A DNA stretch of 64,000 bases from Lepas anatifera (Eukaryota > Arthropoda > Thecostraca > Lepadidae), in the NCBI GenBank assembly GCA_034440635.1, contig JAOTON010001910.1:248001-312000 (forward strand). The letters are read 5' to 3'. The notes under the pieces are model-generated. The model was not told the DNA's origin and made no database searches. It worked only from the letters and a program-made list of their open reading frames with translations. Each line of letters opens with the position of its first letter. Within the stretch, counting starts at the first letter, position 1. Positions 9,006 through 21,134 of the stretch are shown in pieces. The position numbers were made by a program, and so were the translations under genes.

Positions 9006-10560
9006 CTAGATTTCACCACGTGCGCATTGTGGCACATCTCTGGCGGCATAGCAAAGTAGGTAGGCTGATGCCGTCTTTACTTTTGCGGCCGGCACTTCCA
9101 TTACAGAACCATCGTCCATTCGGTGCCAACGTGCGGCTGGCTGGTTCCAGCAGAAGGCGGTGTAGTGGCCGGTCTGGGCGCCGCCATGGTGTTCTACTAC
9201 AGCGTACAGACTATATACAAAGCTGCCAGAGAACTGCGAAGGCCTGCTAACCATTATACTGAGATCAAGGTCACTAACACGGTGTCCTAACCAAGACGCA
9301 ACGCGTCGCAAGGCGTCGCACGCCGTCGCTCTGCCGCAACGACCGGGATTTTTGGTCAGGACACAAAACGCACTGCCGCAACGCGTCGCACGGCGTTGCA
9401 ACGCGTCGCAGCAAAAGTTGAACAATGTCAAACTTTTGACGCCGACGGTCTGCGTCAGAAGCCGATATCCGTGTTATTTGCTGTTGTTTTTAGTCATTTA
9501 AAGTAATAAATGTTGTAGAATAATAATTCAAGTTGGAATTCATTCTGAAAAACCTATGGAAACTGGATATGATTACCTTTTTCTCCCAAATAGTTCTTTT
9601 AATAGTTCTTGATGCCAGCTAAGTTTTGATTGTTGGTAAACAACAGTTCGTCGCAACTTGAGCTACCAGATTGCTACCAAAGCTGAACCATTCCTCTGTC
9701 GGCCAAACCTCCAAAATTACCGCTCTGCAACTGACGCCGACGGTCGCCGACGGTTGGCGACCGTCGGCGACTGTTTGGTTAGGACACCGGGTTAGAGGGA
9801 AAGAAACATGCGTCTTTGTCTTGTGTAAGGCGTTTTCGCTGTAGGAAAACCCCTTCAGGTGTATAACCACCACAGGTGGTAGTCGCTCTATGCCGAACTT
9901 CTTGTAGGTGTCCTGTTGCCGCTGACAATTTGAACATGTCCAGCCTGAAATGGAATCGCCATGCATATACTGCTGGATACATTGGTGGAGACTGATTTGT
10001 GCCAGTGGGTCCGGATTTGGAGGCAGCGCTAACGACAGCAGAGTAAAGTTCTCGAACGTGACAGATTCGTAGCTGCAAAAGGTGCAGAGAAGCACAGACT
10101 TTTCCTGCCCGTAGAAAAGCCGGGATATGATGGAATCGTTTGCCTGACAGAACTGATGCCAGGCAATATCACCAGCGCTGTAACCATCCAATTCTTTGGG
10201 GACTGGTAAAGGTTTTTCGGAATGAGCAGCAGCATTCAAATCTTCATGTAGCCATTCCAGCAGAAACAGTAGAAACTCATGTGCGTCATGCATGCGGTCT
10301 TCACCGAATTCACTTCGATGGGCACGAACCACATCACGGATCATGTGTGGCGACACAAACGGATATTTCTGCGACCAAATAATTACCAGGAGAAGCACTG
10401 TTTCCTCAGCAATGTCACCGCGAGCTGAGGACCGTGAATTCAGGTCCTCTCGGTACAAGCCACTAGTGATATGATGGACAAAATCATTAGTATGCGCTAA
10501 AACCTGGAATACAACGTTCATGTAGCAAGTATTTCCAAGATTCTCTAGGCCAGTGACGCC
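9006..10560 (-). CDS. ubiquitin-specific protease (USP/UCH family C19), interrupted by an inserted element
   Basis: A cysteine deubiquitinase catalytic domain that would remove ubiquitin from proteins. The first part (10560 down to about 9792) carries the Cys box GVTGLENLGNTCYMN with the catalytic Cys codon at 10525-10527, a QDAHEF-like box (MHDAHEFLLFLLEWL), and a zinc-finger CxxC pair (CTFC and CSNC) around 'ERLPPVVVIHLKGF'. The second part (about 9277 to the TAG at 9006-9008) carries the His box TGHYTAFCWN (His codon 9165-9167), the Asp of WHRMDDGS (9114-9116) and SAYLLCYAAR. All three catalytic residues are present. Family resemblance is to the USP2/USP8/USP50 group. The domain has no visible introns other than the element at 9278-9791, so it may be a retrocopy. 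The upstream start is unclear: an open frame continues to 10623, but only from a GTG inside a repeated segment. Codons 9619-9790 of the first frame belong to the insert, not the protease. Confidence 0.8.
9278..9791. mobile_element. 514-bp inverted-repeat element inserted in the USP coding exon
   Basis: The ends are CACGGTGTCCTAACCAA on the left and TTGGTTAGGACACCGGG on the right, a terminal inverted repeat of about 16 bp with one mismatch. The flanks are CTAA (9274-9277) and TTAG (9792-9795), compatible with a 3-bp TAA/TTA or a decayed TTAA duplication. The interior is rich in CGTCGC / CGACGG repeats (GACGCCGACGGTC at 9438 and 9731), unlike the neighbouring AT-rich DNA. No transposase. A 3-bp TWA duplication would suggest a PIF/Harbinger-type MITE. 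It separates the zinc-finger/LKGF part of the protease from its His box. Confidence 0.8.
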
Positions 10561-10600
10561 CAAGATTACTTTACTTATAAGGTTGATCCACCAAAAAAAA

Positions 10601-10623
10601 CTTTGTCGCCAACGTGACGTCAC
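10601..10623 (+). repeat. 23-bp exact repeat with a CRE-like core, copy 1
   Basis: Identical to 29192-29214. It contains GTGACGTCAC, the cAMP-response-element palindrome. It lies just upstream of the USP Cys box and supplies the apparent N-terminal residues of that frame, so those residues are probably not protein. Confidence 0.6.
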
Positions 10624-12146
10624 ACCACTTGGCAGCCATATGGCTGCAGTAGCTGATGCATAAGCGGCGCGTTTAGTTCAGCACTTAAAAAAATAAACAA
10701 AATGGAGTGGGTAGGGGATTCTTGTTCTTGAGCACTCACGGAGGAGGATCAAGGAGTGGTCAATATTCAGTATTATTTCGAACGATCTAGGGCGAGGGTG
10801 GTCTGCAAAGCAAGGTCTCTCTGCTGAGGTTTCGCCTGAAGTGTGAGCGCTCGCTGAGACCGATGCAAGTGGTGTGAATTTCGGTATAAACAAAATGATA
10901 GTCCATGATGCGGCTAGAACAGGTCTACTGCAAATGAGCCGAGAACGGAATTACACGGAGCTTGGGGATGAGGGAAGATGAGTGAGAATATTAAAAAAAT
11001 ACTGAATTTTCACTTTTAGGGAGCACTCTGAGCAAACCAGCTGATCAGTGATCAAGGACAATATAGGTAGATCCCGATTTGGCACAGTACATGTTCATTT
11101 CATCAACATGTCACACATATTGGTAGGCGAAGGGGCCATGTGATGTTTCGTCCACCACAAAATTTAACTCAGCTTGTTGCACTCAACGCTCACCTGCACT
11201 TGAGGTATATCCAGAAGTTAGTAATACTTCCAGCACAATCCAGAATCCAGGTGTTACTAAATCAAATGACAAACTTGAGGCTCTTTCTGAGACCAAGGCG
11301 AACACATGGCACCTGACCAGCAGTGCACAAAATTCCAACTCACAATTCTTCACCACTGAGAAGGGCAAATGCACATTGGTCATAGTCTGTACCACAAGTA
11401 CATCTGAAATGGTGTAGTAGTATCTCATGTATTTGTACCTCATGAATTTGGTAGGTATGGGGACCACCATGAGTATGTTTTTTTAGATTTGAATTGCAGA
11501 AGGCACCACACTTAGCGCTTGCTTCAACACCATCCTGCTCTTCATATCTGACTAAAACTAGAATTGCCCCCCCCCAGCTCTGTAGTTACTGATCCTACCA
11601 TGACTTATTCAAAATAACAGCCCAAATTAAGATGCTCACTGGACCAATATCAGGTACCTTGTGCATGGACTTATGATATTAAGATCAATTGAAACTCCAG
11701 TCTGTAAAGTATGGCAGTAGTCCAAGCAAGTTACACCAGCCATCCAAAATTCTGCCATATACCAGGGAGAAAAACGCACCTGTTCCTACCCACACGATGC
11801 AATGCTACCTCTCTTATTAGTTCGTTAGGTGAATACTTTTTATAAGGCCCCCTCCTGTGTATTTATAAACATTTAGAAGTTATTTGTTTGGTTTTCAGTG
11901 TCACCTTCCTGGCACTAGTCTCACAAATTCAGCATCAGCATAGCTCAGCGAACTTAGACCTTCGATCTGCTTAGTCCACCGCCTTTGTACAGTTTCTAGA
12001 ATTAACATTGACTGATGAAGGGCAGTAAATGCATGGAACATGCAGCTATGTTAACTTGGGAGAGTTATATAGATAGACTGAGTTAAGAGTTTGTAATTAT
12101 ATATTTATTTTTCTAGATTACATCATTCCACTTTCCTGTGTTTCAG
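10624..12146. other. no gene seen; upstream region of the THAP gene
   Basis: No supported coding sequence. A pyrimidine-rich tract and TTTCAG (12141-12146) form a good splice acceptor four bases before the THAP ATG, so a non-coding first exon of the THAP gene should lie somewhere in this stretch. I could not identify it. Confidence 0.4.
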
Positions 12147-12681
12147 AACCATGCCATATTGTGCAGTGTCAGGCTGCCTCAATGGGTCAGGAAGGCAGAC
12201 GACTGGTGTAAAGTGGTTTAAGTTCCCTGAAGAGAAAGGAGCAGCAGACATCTGGTGGCAAAGGATAAAAAGGGATGGCAAGCTGTGCGACATCAAGGAC
12301 CCCCGTGTGTGCTCTGAACACTTCAAAAAAGAAGATATCCTGGACGACCTTCAATTCCGACTGCTCAACCCTGGTCTTCCTCTTCCTTTATCCAAGTGGA
12401 AGCTTTCTCCATCAGCATGTCCTTCTGAGAAAATCCCCTCCAGTCATCCTTCCAGGTACCCTATCCTTCCTCTGGACATCACACACCCTGTCAGTTAGCC
12501 CAGTGCTTCAGCTTCAAAGCATCACTAGAACTCATCAATAATAAGTGATCGTTTTTACTCTGGCTGTGGTTTAACATTGCAACTTTTCTTTACATTCCTT
12601 GCAGATTTGAATAACCAATCATCTGGTTATGAATTTGATTTGTATGTTGTTGATATGTTGCATTTTATTATCATCTGATGG

Positions 12682-12826
12682 CTGTCTTAGCATTCTGTGC
12701 ATTGAGCGTATTGTCTTAGCATTCTGTGCGTTGAGCGTATTGTCTTAGCATTCTGTGCGTTGAGCGTATTGTCTTAGCATTCTGTGCGTTGAGCGTATTG
12801 TCTTAGCATTCTGTGCGTTGAGCGTA
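12682..12826. repeat. minisatellite, 29-bp unit x 5
   Basis: Five head-to-tail copies of a 29-bp unit (containing GCATTCTGTGCGTTGAGCGTA). All are nearly identical; only the first copy has a single A in place of G. It lies in the first intron after the THAP exon. The near-identity suggests recent expansion. Confidence 0.9.
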
Positions 12827-14619
12827 ATATTTTGTTTCTCGCGCGACTCCAGAAACATTTTCCTTGGGGGAAACTTTCTTTTCCTGGGGCAGGGTCTGGT
12901 GACCGTTAGCAAAAAGTATATTTTCTGACAAGACATTTCTCCCAAATTCCATCTCCAGATGTTTCTGTGTGACAGTGCCCCTGAACATGCTATCAGTGGC
13001 GCTTTTGAATGTTTAAGCGTCTGTGATTCACCCCACTACACTGCTACCATTTACAGAGTATGCAAGTAATGGAGTAGCAGAAAGTAGCATAATGCCTGGC
13101 TCTGCAAATTTATATTTTTTCTATCTGTGATGTACCAACAATGAATACTTACATTTGTTAAATGTTGCTTACGTTATTGCTCTCAATAGGACTGTGCCCA
13201 CCAGACTTTTACTTGGCTTTTTTCTCAGATGTAAGTTTTGGTAATATCACAACTCGATGGAGTGCTGCAGTCTGTTAAAAAATGAGCATATTTTCAATTA
13301 TATAGCTCTCATCTGATAAAAGATGGCTTTTATGACCAAAGTGTTTACTGCCATCAGTTGAATAATTCATTAAGATCTTAACCTATTTGCAGGGACCCAC
13401 CAGGTCGTCCTGGGAGTGATCGGCGCCTCTCGAAGAAAGCGAGACAGGAGACTGTTGTCGCTGCTGTGGCACCTGGAGACAGGTATCACTTCAATGTACA
13501 AACTGAGATGGTACTGTTATACACTGTTGTTTACTTGTATGGCCTGTAGATCAATTATAAGATCACTTCACTTGTTGCCCTCTAAGTTACCTCCATATGC
13601 TTGTGGCTTCATGTCTTTCATTCTATTTTGGGCGTTGCTGATAGTATGCCAGTCAGCATTCAGGCCGAAATGAGGACGGCCGCTGGGGGCCGTGCCACTC
13701 GAGCTATAGGAGTCGTCATTTGTAACTTCTGATGAATACGTCAACAATCTAGTCAGGTGTACTGAAGTTGTTTGACACGTATAAAAATTTTTATATTCCT
13801 GGAGGAGAAATAGCCACTAAAGGGGACAGTTAATGTGGAATCTGCCACCGCATAATTTCATGCGGTTATGCGCCAGGAAATCCTTATCTTACTGCTAGCA
13901 TATGTATATTAAAATCGTCGTCCCTTTACTTAACAGGCATTAACTGTTTTCTCAGTTGTGTGCGCTGCGCTGGACTTCAAGCCCAGGTCGTTGAGCTGAA
14001 CCGGGAGATGGCACAGCTGAAGGACGAGGCAGCGGAGTTGCGTAAGCAGCTGGCTGAGAGGGATACGGCAACTGTGCTGGCATCTGCTGCACCATCGCTT
14101 CCGGCCGTTCAAGCCGGCATGATCACCGCAAATCAGGTGGGTTTGTCTCAAAATGGAGCGGAAAACAGCACGCACTTCACCAGTTGGTTTTCCCTGAAAA
14201 AACTTGGGAGACCACGTAATGGAGACTTTAACGCCCGAACATGAACCTTCTCACCGGGTAACATGCTAGAACCCGGTCCAGTTTTTCGTTCGTTTCGTCT
14301 TTATTTACTATGTTTGCTTGTCATTCGACGCTCGTATCCTGTTTTGAAGGGATTTTAATGAAGTTCCAAAGTAAACATTCAAAATAATTGTTTTATACAG
14401 AGCGGCATTGATCAACAAATCCCGAAACCTATCTCAGAGTACCCGGCCCTTTCGTCGGTAGAAGTTACATGGAAAGAAACTTCTTTCAAACGGTTCACTT
14501 GATTCTCGATATGTCCAGGGTGTGAAAACACATGACCATAGCCCAGTAGGGACATGTACAAATCTACCCGTCCCCACCGTCAACTATCGTGAGGTAGGTG
14601 CTGATAATTAATGCATTAA

Positions 14620-15414
14620 AGGGAGATACGCGAAAAAAATTTATTGGCTGTATCAAAAGGTTACAAAAAGTTGTTTCAGAAGTCCTATTCTCATGTTTGC
14701 GAATTCAGCCTGCAAATACCTTAAAATTGCTCACAAGGTCAACATTTCTAGACGACTTTACCGGTACACCTTATGTATATCGATGTATATGACGTACACA
14801 CGGCTAAGGCTATCAATTTCTCTAAGAATTAGGTCATATCTATCCTAAACAGTGATGTAGAACTTTGGACTACTACAGAAAAAAATACTTTAGAAAAACA
14901 ACATTCCAAAACTCTTTTGGAACAGAAATATAGGGCTTAAAATAAATCACAATTAACCAATCAGAAGCCTAGGAATTCTCAAACCGGGGTCACGTGACCT
15001 ATCTGACGCAAAAGTTTTGTCAACCTGGGGCCGAAGCAGAAAATGACTCAAGACCCGAGGTACAAAACCGCTGAAGACTTGAGTAATTATGTTTTTTCCG
15101 TTTCTATGGCAAACTAATTCATTTTGTAGTTTTTAAAAGCTTTTTAAAATTAATTCAAATACAAATACAGGAGAACAGACATTTGTATTATAAAAAAAAC
15201 ATTACTTTTCAACTTTAAATAGTTTTCGAAAAGTAAGTAATGGGTATGGGCATGGGTAAGTGAGGGGCATTTTATCGAAACTGTTAACCTTTTCGATAAT
15301 AAGTAAGTGGCCTCTTAAAATTTTGCCGAAGATGCAAAAATAATTGATAGTTTCGTTATCAGGACTTTTCAAATAACAAGACACCACAATAATAATTTCT
15401 TCGCGTATCTCCCT
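14620..15414. mobile_element. 795-bp TTAA-flanked element in intron of the P-like gene
   Basis: Perfect inverted ends AGGGAGATACGCGAA / TTCGCGTATCTCCCT, flanked by TTAA at 14616-14619 and 15415-15418. AT-rich interior, no coding capacity. A TTAA target with short inverted repeats fits a piggyBac- or Kolobok-type MITE. Confidence 0.8.
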
Positions 15415-16076
15415 TTAATCGAACTCATCACGTTTGTTGCAGGCGCACGTCCTGCTTGTCGGAAAGCGTCCACGGCTCTGGGATCTGTAGTCTGTGTACA
15501 AGGCCCTGGACGTCCGCGTCAACACTTCGAGAAAAGTCTACACCTGGCTACGTGACAACTGTGTGCCTCTTCCGGGCCTAACAACGCTTCAGAGATGGAT
15601 CGCGGGTTTCGCCATGCAGCCAAACTCCGTGAAAGCCTCACAAAGTAACTGATGTCTTCAAACTGCAAAGGACCACTTAACTTGTATGCTGCGTTAGCCA
15701 TCCCCATTTCAAATAATGTTATTACAAACATCGAGTATATGACGTCTTCATCTCCAGTGAATATTGCAAGCAGATTTAAGGAAAAGCCATTTTTGATGCC
15801 CGCAACTTTGTTTCCCTTTTTCTTGCAGCTTATATTGGAAACGTTTCATTTCAGGGCTTGTGGAGAAACTTCTCCGTGATCTTTCGCCACAAGATCGGAT
15901 CTGCAACATCATGATCGATGAAATGAACGTGATGGGTGTGGCGTGCTACGATCAGCAACAAGACCAGGTTCACTTCGCTACTTGTATCTGTTTTATAACC
16001 ACTCCATACCTACGACGGCGTTGCTTGAATTTTTTTCAATTTAAATTAAAATCGCAATGCTCTGGCAATGCTTTAA

Positions 16077-16983
16077 CCCGCGCCCCACCGGGGTCGGCGC
16101 CACCTTGCCCACCGGGGGCCATCGATGGCCCCCTCTAACTCGAAATATGGGCGTTGGCAAATCTGAAAGTGCATAGAAAGCTCGCGTGAATTCAGTGAAT
16201 TACTTCGCTGTTTTGGTGCTCGGGTCATGGTTTGACCTCCAGAGGTCAAATTGGTCAGATCGGCTATTTTCTCAAATATGAATGATTAAGCAAACTGGGC
16301 ATAACTCTTATGTCATTAGAGCTATTGAGGCCTGGTAAGTACATTTGATAGCAAATTGCCAGTACTTTTCCGCTATGTGGAACGTAAGACCTCCCGCCAG
16401 TGGTTTGACCGCCGGGTACCTCGTGACCTAATATGCCTGAGGTCATGAAAGGTAAAAGTGACCTTGCCGTATATCAAATGAAAGCCAGTAACAAGACAAA
16501 CACGATGGTGTTTGTTTACTGTCTAGCTCAATTAGGTCAAGTTATTGTCAAATACTGTTTTTGACCTCTGGTGACTCGGATGACCTTGGAAAGTAGGGCA
16601 ATATGACCCCTGGGATCCGTGAGGGTGTCCAAAACGTTGTTCTGGGTCTGGTATTTGAATCATTTTTGTGGCTTTTATATCATGAAATAGCTTTTCCCAT
16701 GCTTTTCCAATGGGGGGTCGCCTCGTGACCTGACCTCAGGGCACGAAATCGAAAATCCCGGATATACACCTTGTAGACCCTGGAGGGGTCTGGGTGGAGT
16801 TTCAATCGATCGATTTGAAATGTGCTCTTCGGCTCTAAAGGTGAAGTGGGTGACTTGGTTGCCTCGTCTGGTGCCTGACCTTGGGTGACCCGGGGTAAAA
16901 TTTGGGATGATGGGAATGATGGGGGGTGGCTCTCCGCGGTGTGCGCCTCGTCGTTTTTCTGTTCCACCTTGGGGGTCGTGGGG
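16077..16983 (-). mobile_element. TTAA-flanked element, type B copy 2, AGGTCA-rich
   Basis: TTAA on both sides (16073-16076 and 16984-16987). It is the reverse-oriented relative of 1168-2180: it shares the perfect palindrome GGGGGCCATCGATGGCCCCC (here 16114-16133) and the order of the TGACCT/AGGTCA interior. The left end adds a second CACCGGGG module (GCGCCCCACCGGGGTCGGCGCC) before the palindrome. It sits in the intron between the exons ending at 15967 and starting at 17141. Confidence 0.75.
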
Positions 16984-17469
16984 TTAAATCTTGTCGTGAC
17001 ATCGTTTGTCCGCATAATCACGCGTGCTTAACGTTTTGGACACAGTATTTGTAGCTTGCGTTGCAATGGCATACCAATTTCCCAACCAAAGCATCACGCT
17101 GATATGATAGTAATTTGGTTCCGACATTTTTTTCTTTCAGATACTGGGCCCACACCAGCACCTTCAACTGGTCCTGGCCTGCGGCTTATTCATGCCGTGG
17201 AAGATGCCCGTGGTGTACGCCTTTGACCAACCTGCAACGAGGGAGATGCTGGAACGCGCCGTAGTTACCATCGAAGCAGCGGGTGGCCAGGTCGTCTCCC
17301 TGGTCAGCGACATGGGCGGAACCAACATGGCGCTCTGGAGGCAACTTGGCATCTCCCATGACGGGGACGTCTCCTTCCCTAATCCTGCTGATCCTTCACG
17401 GTAACGTGTGATGACTGAATTGGCTGGATGGTACAAATTTCCCCTTAATCGACAGTTGTCAGCTGTTGG

Positions 17470-17595
17470 AAATGTTGAGCTTATTGTACATTTTTTAGAG
17501 AAATCATGGACATTTTCATGATCTTCTACTAAAAAAATACACCTAATTACACTAAATTTCGAGATTCGAACAAGCTGCCACATTCCCTTTAACCT
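17470..17595 (+). repeat. partial copy of the MITE at 3943-4400
   Basis: Matches the right ~130 bp of that element, ending in TGCCACATTCCCTTT. It follows the exon ending at 17400 within an intron. No left end was found. Confidence 0.6.
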
Positions 17596-18111
17596 ATCCT
17601 AGTTTGTGTAACGATTGGCCCAACCTTCAGACATTCTTCTTCGAGTAACTGTTTTTGTTCTTTGTTTTAACATGTTTCTCAGGATCCTGACATGTGAAGA
17701 TCTTCAGCCTTCCTTGCTTGCGTGAGCCTGCGTCTGAGAGAGTCATGTGGCGATATAATGCTGTCCATGCTTGATCAGACCAGGATTCACCAGCGAGAAA
17801 AAACAACCATTAGTTAGTCAAGCAAGCGCTGGTTTCATTCCTTCCTACAAGTGTCGTGAAAATATCAGAATGCTAGCAAGACCGCAAAGTGCATACCGTG
17901 ATATAATTGCACAGGACTTTACAGGTGTTTCTTCTCCGATGATTGCAAGATGGTCTAGTCCAAAGTATGGAGAACAAGTATAAATAATGAAATGTTGAAA
18001 GAAAGCCGCGTCAATTCCTCATTGAATATTTAGTTTCATACTCACATGGAGATAAAGTAAATCATGACGTCGACGCCCGTTGGCATAGCATTGAACATGG
18101 CATGGTAGAGA

Positions 18112-18322
<211 letters not shown>

Positions 18323-19149
18323 ATCACGAGTTTTGCAAAGATTATAAGTATTGTGGTATTCGCATGTACTGCCCATTTTCTATAGCTCCAAATAATGTTT
18401 AATTCATGTTTCTAGCCTGTGCTGTGAACTGTGTTATCGGTGCGTTCCCTGAGAGCAGACTCATGCAGCGTTGTACAAATATGATGCATCCAAAAATATT
18501 CAATAGAGTATTGATTCAAGTTTAAGGTTCAGCCCAAGACCATACATACCGCTCAACCACTGTATTATTGCCCAGAAAGACTGTTTAGATATGTTGTGTA
18601 AATGTCCGTGTCCAATGCAACTTCCGTAACATCCCACAGGCGGATCTAGGTGCTGGCCGATCCACCACATGCCCTGAAAAATCTGAGGAATCACGTCCTG
18701 GACAAGGGCATCGAGACCATGTCGGGGGGAAAGCTGACCAGGCCCCTGTTCCGCGAGCTGTTGGCTGTGGACGGAGGTTCAGAGTTCCGGATCCTGCATA
18801 AGCTGCGCTCAGCTACGCACGTTGAGGTAACACCTTACTGGTGCCGTGACCTGGCGGCCCAGACGTACAATATACTTAATCTATGAGAATCTGGGACCTT
18901 TCCAGTACGCCTTGAACTTAAAATTAACTTCCGATTGAAAATGTTGAAAAACTATGGTATCATTCTATTTTGTTCCATTGTATACGTCTACCGGTTCATG
19001 AAAGTACCATTCAGCAATATGCATCGGAAAAATATCAGTTAATTAACGATGTTTGAAAATTAGAGATATACACATTATAGGAAATAAAAGAAAAGCAACA
19101 AAAATTAATAGGTTCATTACTCGAACCTAAGGAATATGAATATGTGAAA

Positions 19150-19725
19150 TATGTTCCGGCATTTTTTATATCGACGACCTAAGATCAGGTGCGAGGCATG
19201 ACCTCTACATTGGAACGGATGGTGATAGAGCGTTTCTTTTAGCTGCATTAGACTCGCCTTGTCTTTGCACTTCTAATGATAGGCATTTTATAAAACTTGA
19301 CCCTGACCTGACCTCAGGTCAGGACAAATCCTTGATTTGACCTAGCAATGTCAAATTATATATCATTCGATTCGGCTTGCTGCGAGGATTCATTTAGCTC
19401 AAGTCCTTTTGCTCTATCTTTACCTGTTCAGATGTAATGACCGAAAAACTTAATTTACATGTTATCCCACTGACGGCATGCTTTGACCTCTCGTGACCTT
19501 AAATGTGACCTGTCAAAAAATGGTTCAAATATTTTAGATGGAGAAGTGGATGGGCTACCCAACGCCGTTTACCGTTTTTCGCTACCTACCGTGGTTCTCG
19601 AGATCTTAGGGGGCGGGTACCCGCCCCCCGTCAAAGCAAAGGTTGCGCTGCCGTTTTTTGTGACGCCGGAAAAACCCGAGGGGGTGTTCCAACACCCCCT
19701 ACCGGGGCGAGGGTTCATATTTTGT
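19150..19725 (+). mobile_element. AGGTCA-rich element fragment, type C copy 2
   Basis: Colinear with the right two thirds of 57248-58081 (shared blocks 'GGTGATAGAGCGTTT', 'TAGACTCGCCTTGTCTTTG', 'GTTATCCC', 'TGGATGGGCTACCCAACGCC'). It keeps the palindrome GGGGGCGGGTACCCGCCCCC (19609-19628) and then has a second hairpin, GGGGGTGTT-CC-AACACCCCC (19680-19699), before the CCCCTACCGGGGCGAGGGTT terminus. The left end is missing or decayed. Intronic in the P-like gene. Confidence 0.7.
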
Positions 19726-19915
19726 AAGTGAGGTCACCTGACTAGGCCTGGTGACCTGACCCGAGGAACCCAAACTTAGATATTTCAGGCAAGTTGCAAA
19801 ATTGATCATTGATAATTTGTGCAAAATACAGTGCGGGAATCGCGTCGCCATTTTTCCGTGCTGCTGGAAAAATCTGAGGGTGGTTCTCAAGAACCCCCAC
19901 TAGGTCGAGGGTTAT
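19726..19915 (+). mobile_element. right-end fragment of another AGGTCA-type element
   Basis: It directly abuts the previous element. It has GAGGTCACCTGA and TGGTGACCTGACC hexamers, a TGGAAAAA box on the plus strand (reverse of TTTTTCCA), a hairpin around 19878-19898 (GGTTCT-CA-AGAACC) and a CACTAGGTCGAGGGTT end. This is the same layout as the other copies with a different hairpin sequence. Confidence 0.6.
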
Positions 19916-21134
19916 GCACAGTCCGCGTCCTCGCCATCGCTGAAACGCCACCACCAGCCATTGGAACCGTGTCGAGTATCCGTACCGCTTCTGTTTTACA
20001 CTTGAGTTTAATTGTGTGTTGCAGGTTGCTGGCCAGGCACGGCAGAGGGTGCGCCCGGCTGTGCAGCTGCTCAGCGCGACGTCGGCTCTGGCGTTGGAGC
20101 GCTACCTAGGGAAAAGGGAGGAGGCGCACTTCCTCCGCACCCTGGACTCCGGGTTCGATGTCTTGAACGCGGGCCACCGGACTGACGCCAAGCCATTTCG
20201 GCGTGGCTACAGCGGCACCGAAGACCAGGAGCACGCACTGTCTTGCCTCAGCATGGAGATCAAGGGGCTGAGGGTTGGTGGTGCTCACCATCTCTACCCG
20301 TTTCAGAAGGGGATGCTAGTTTCCATCAAATCGGTTCGAGGCCTGCTGACGGATTTAAAACAGAAGCTGGGCCCTGACACCTACCTTCTGACAAGGCGCC
20401 TCTCCCAGGATAGGCTGGAATCCTTTTTCAGCCTCATGCGAAGTGGAGGCGGCGCAAACCTGAACCCCACGCCAGCAGAAGCCAAGACCCGCATCCGACT
20501 CCTGTCGATCCTGATGGTGACACGCCGAGGTGTGAACCCACTCGAAGGAGCAAACGAAGAGACGACGGAGGCAGCCGAGGACCTGCAGCAGCTCATCAGT
20601 GAAGATGCAGCAGGACGTCCCACTGAAGACACCGATGAAGCGGCTGTAGCCGAATCCATAACGTTGCTCGCTGAAGCGGAGCAGGGCGCTGCTGCTCTCC
20701 CCGTCGACAGCACGCCTCCTGGTGTCGACCTGGAGACTGGCGTATCGGCCACCACTAGTGCCATGGCCTACGTGGCCGGATATGTGGCCAAGGGTAGCCG
20801 CAGCCTGGGCCAGCCATCAGCTTCTTCAGACCAACTCAATGAGCCTGTGGAGGCCGTTTGGACCAGGCTCAGAAGCATGGGGGGCCTCACCATCCCGACT
20901 GCTCAGTTCATGGCCAAGTTCGAGCAGTTGGAGCAGGATTTCTGCTCTCATCACGCCCTTCACCCTGACCAGCTCAGCCGCCAGCCGCGAGTCATACATG
21001 ATGTCACGCAGATCCTCAGCAGCAAACACCAAAACCTCCCCAAGAACGTCATCCATCAGTTCACCCGCACTAGGACATTCATTCGTCTGCGGCACATCAA
21101 CCAGCGCAAACGCCTAGAATCGATAAAAAAATGA

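Noticed and set aside
9619..9790. C-terminal extension of the USP protein
   Set aside because: These codons lie inside the inserted element bounded by inverted repeats at 9278 and 9791.
12151..12498. A stand-alone THAP-domain gene ending at 12498
   Set aside because: A good donor at 12456 and phase-matched downstream exons with P-transposase domains show that the frame beyond 12455 is intron.
12682..12826. CRISPR-like array
   Set aside because: Units are contiguous with no unique spacers, and the context is eukaryotic with spliced genes. The same applies to the 42-bp and 109-bp arrays.
17683..17730. Extra exon of the P-like gene after CTCAG at 17683
   Set aside because: It adds no recognisable transposase residues and reaches a stop; the exon at 18640 continues the family alignment directly.
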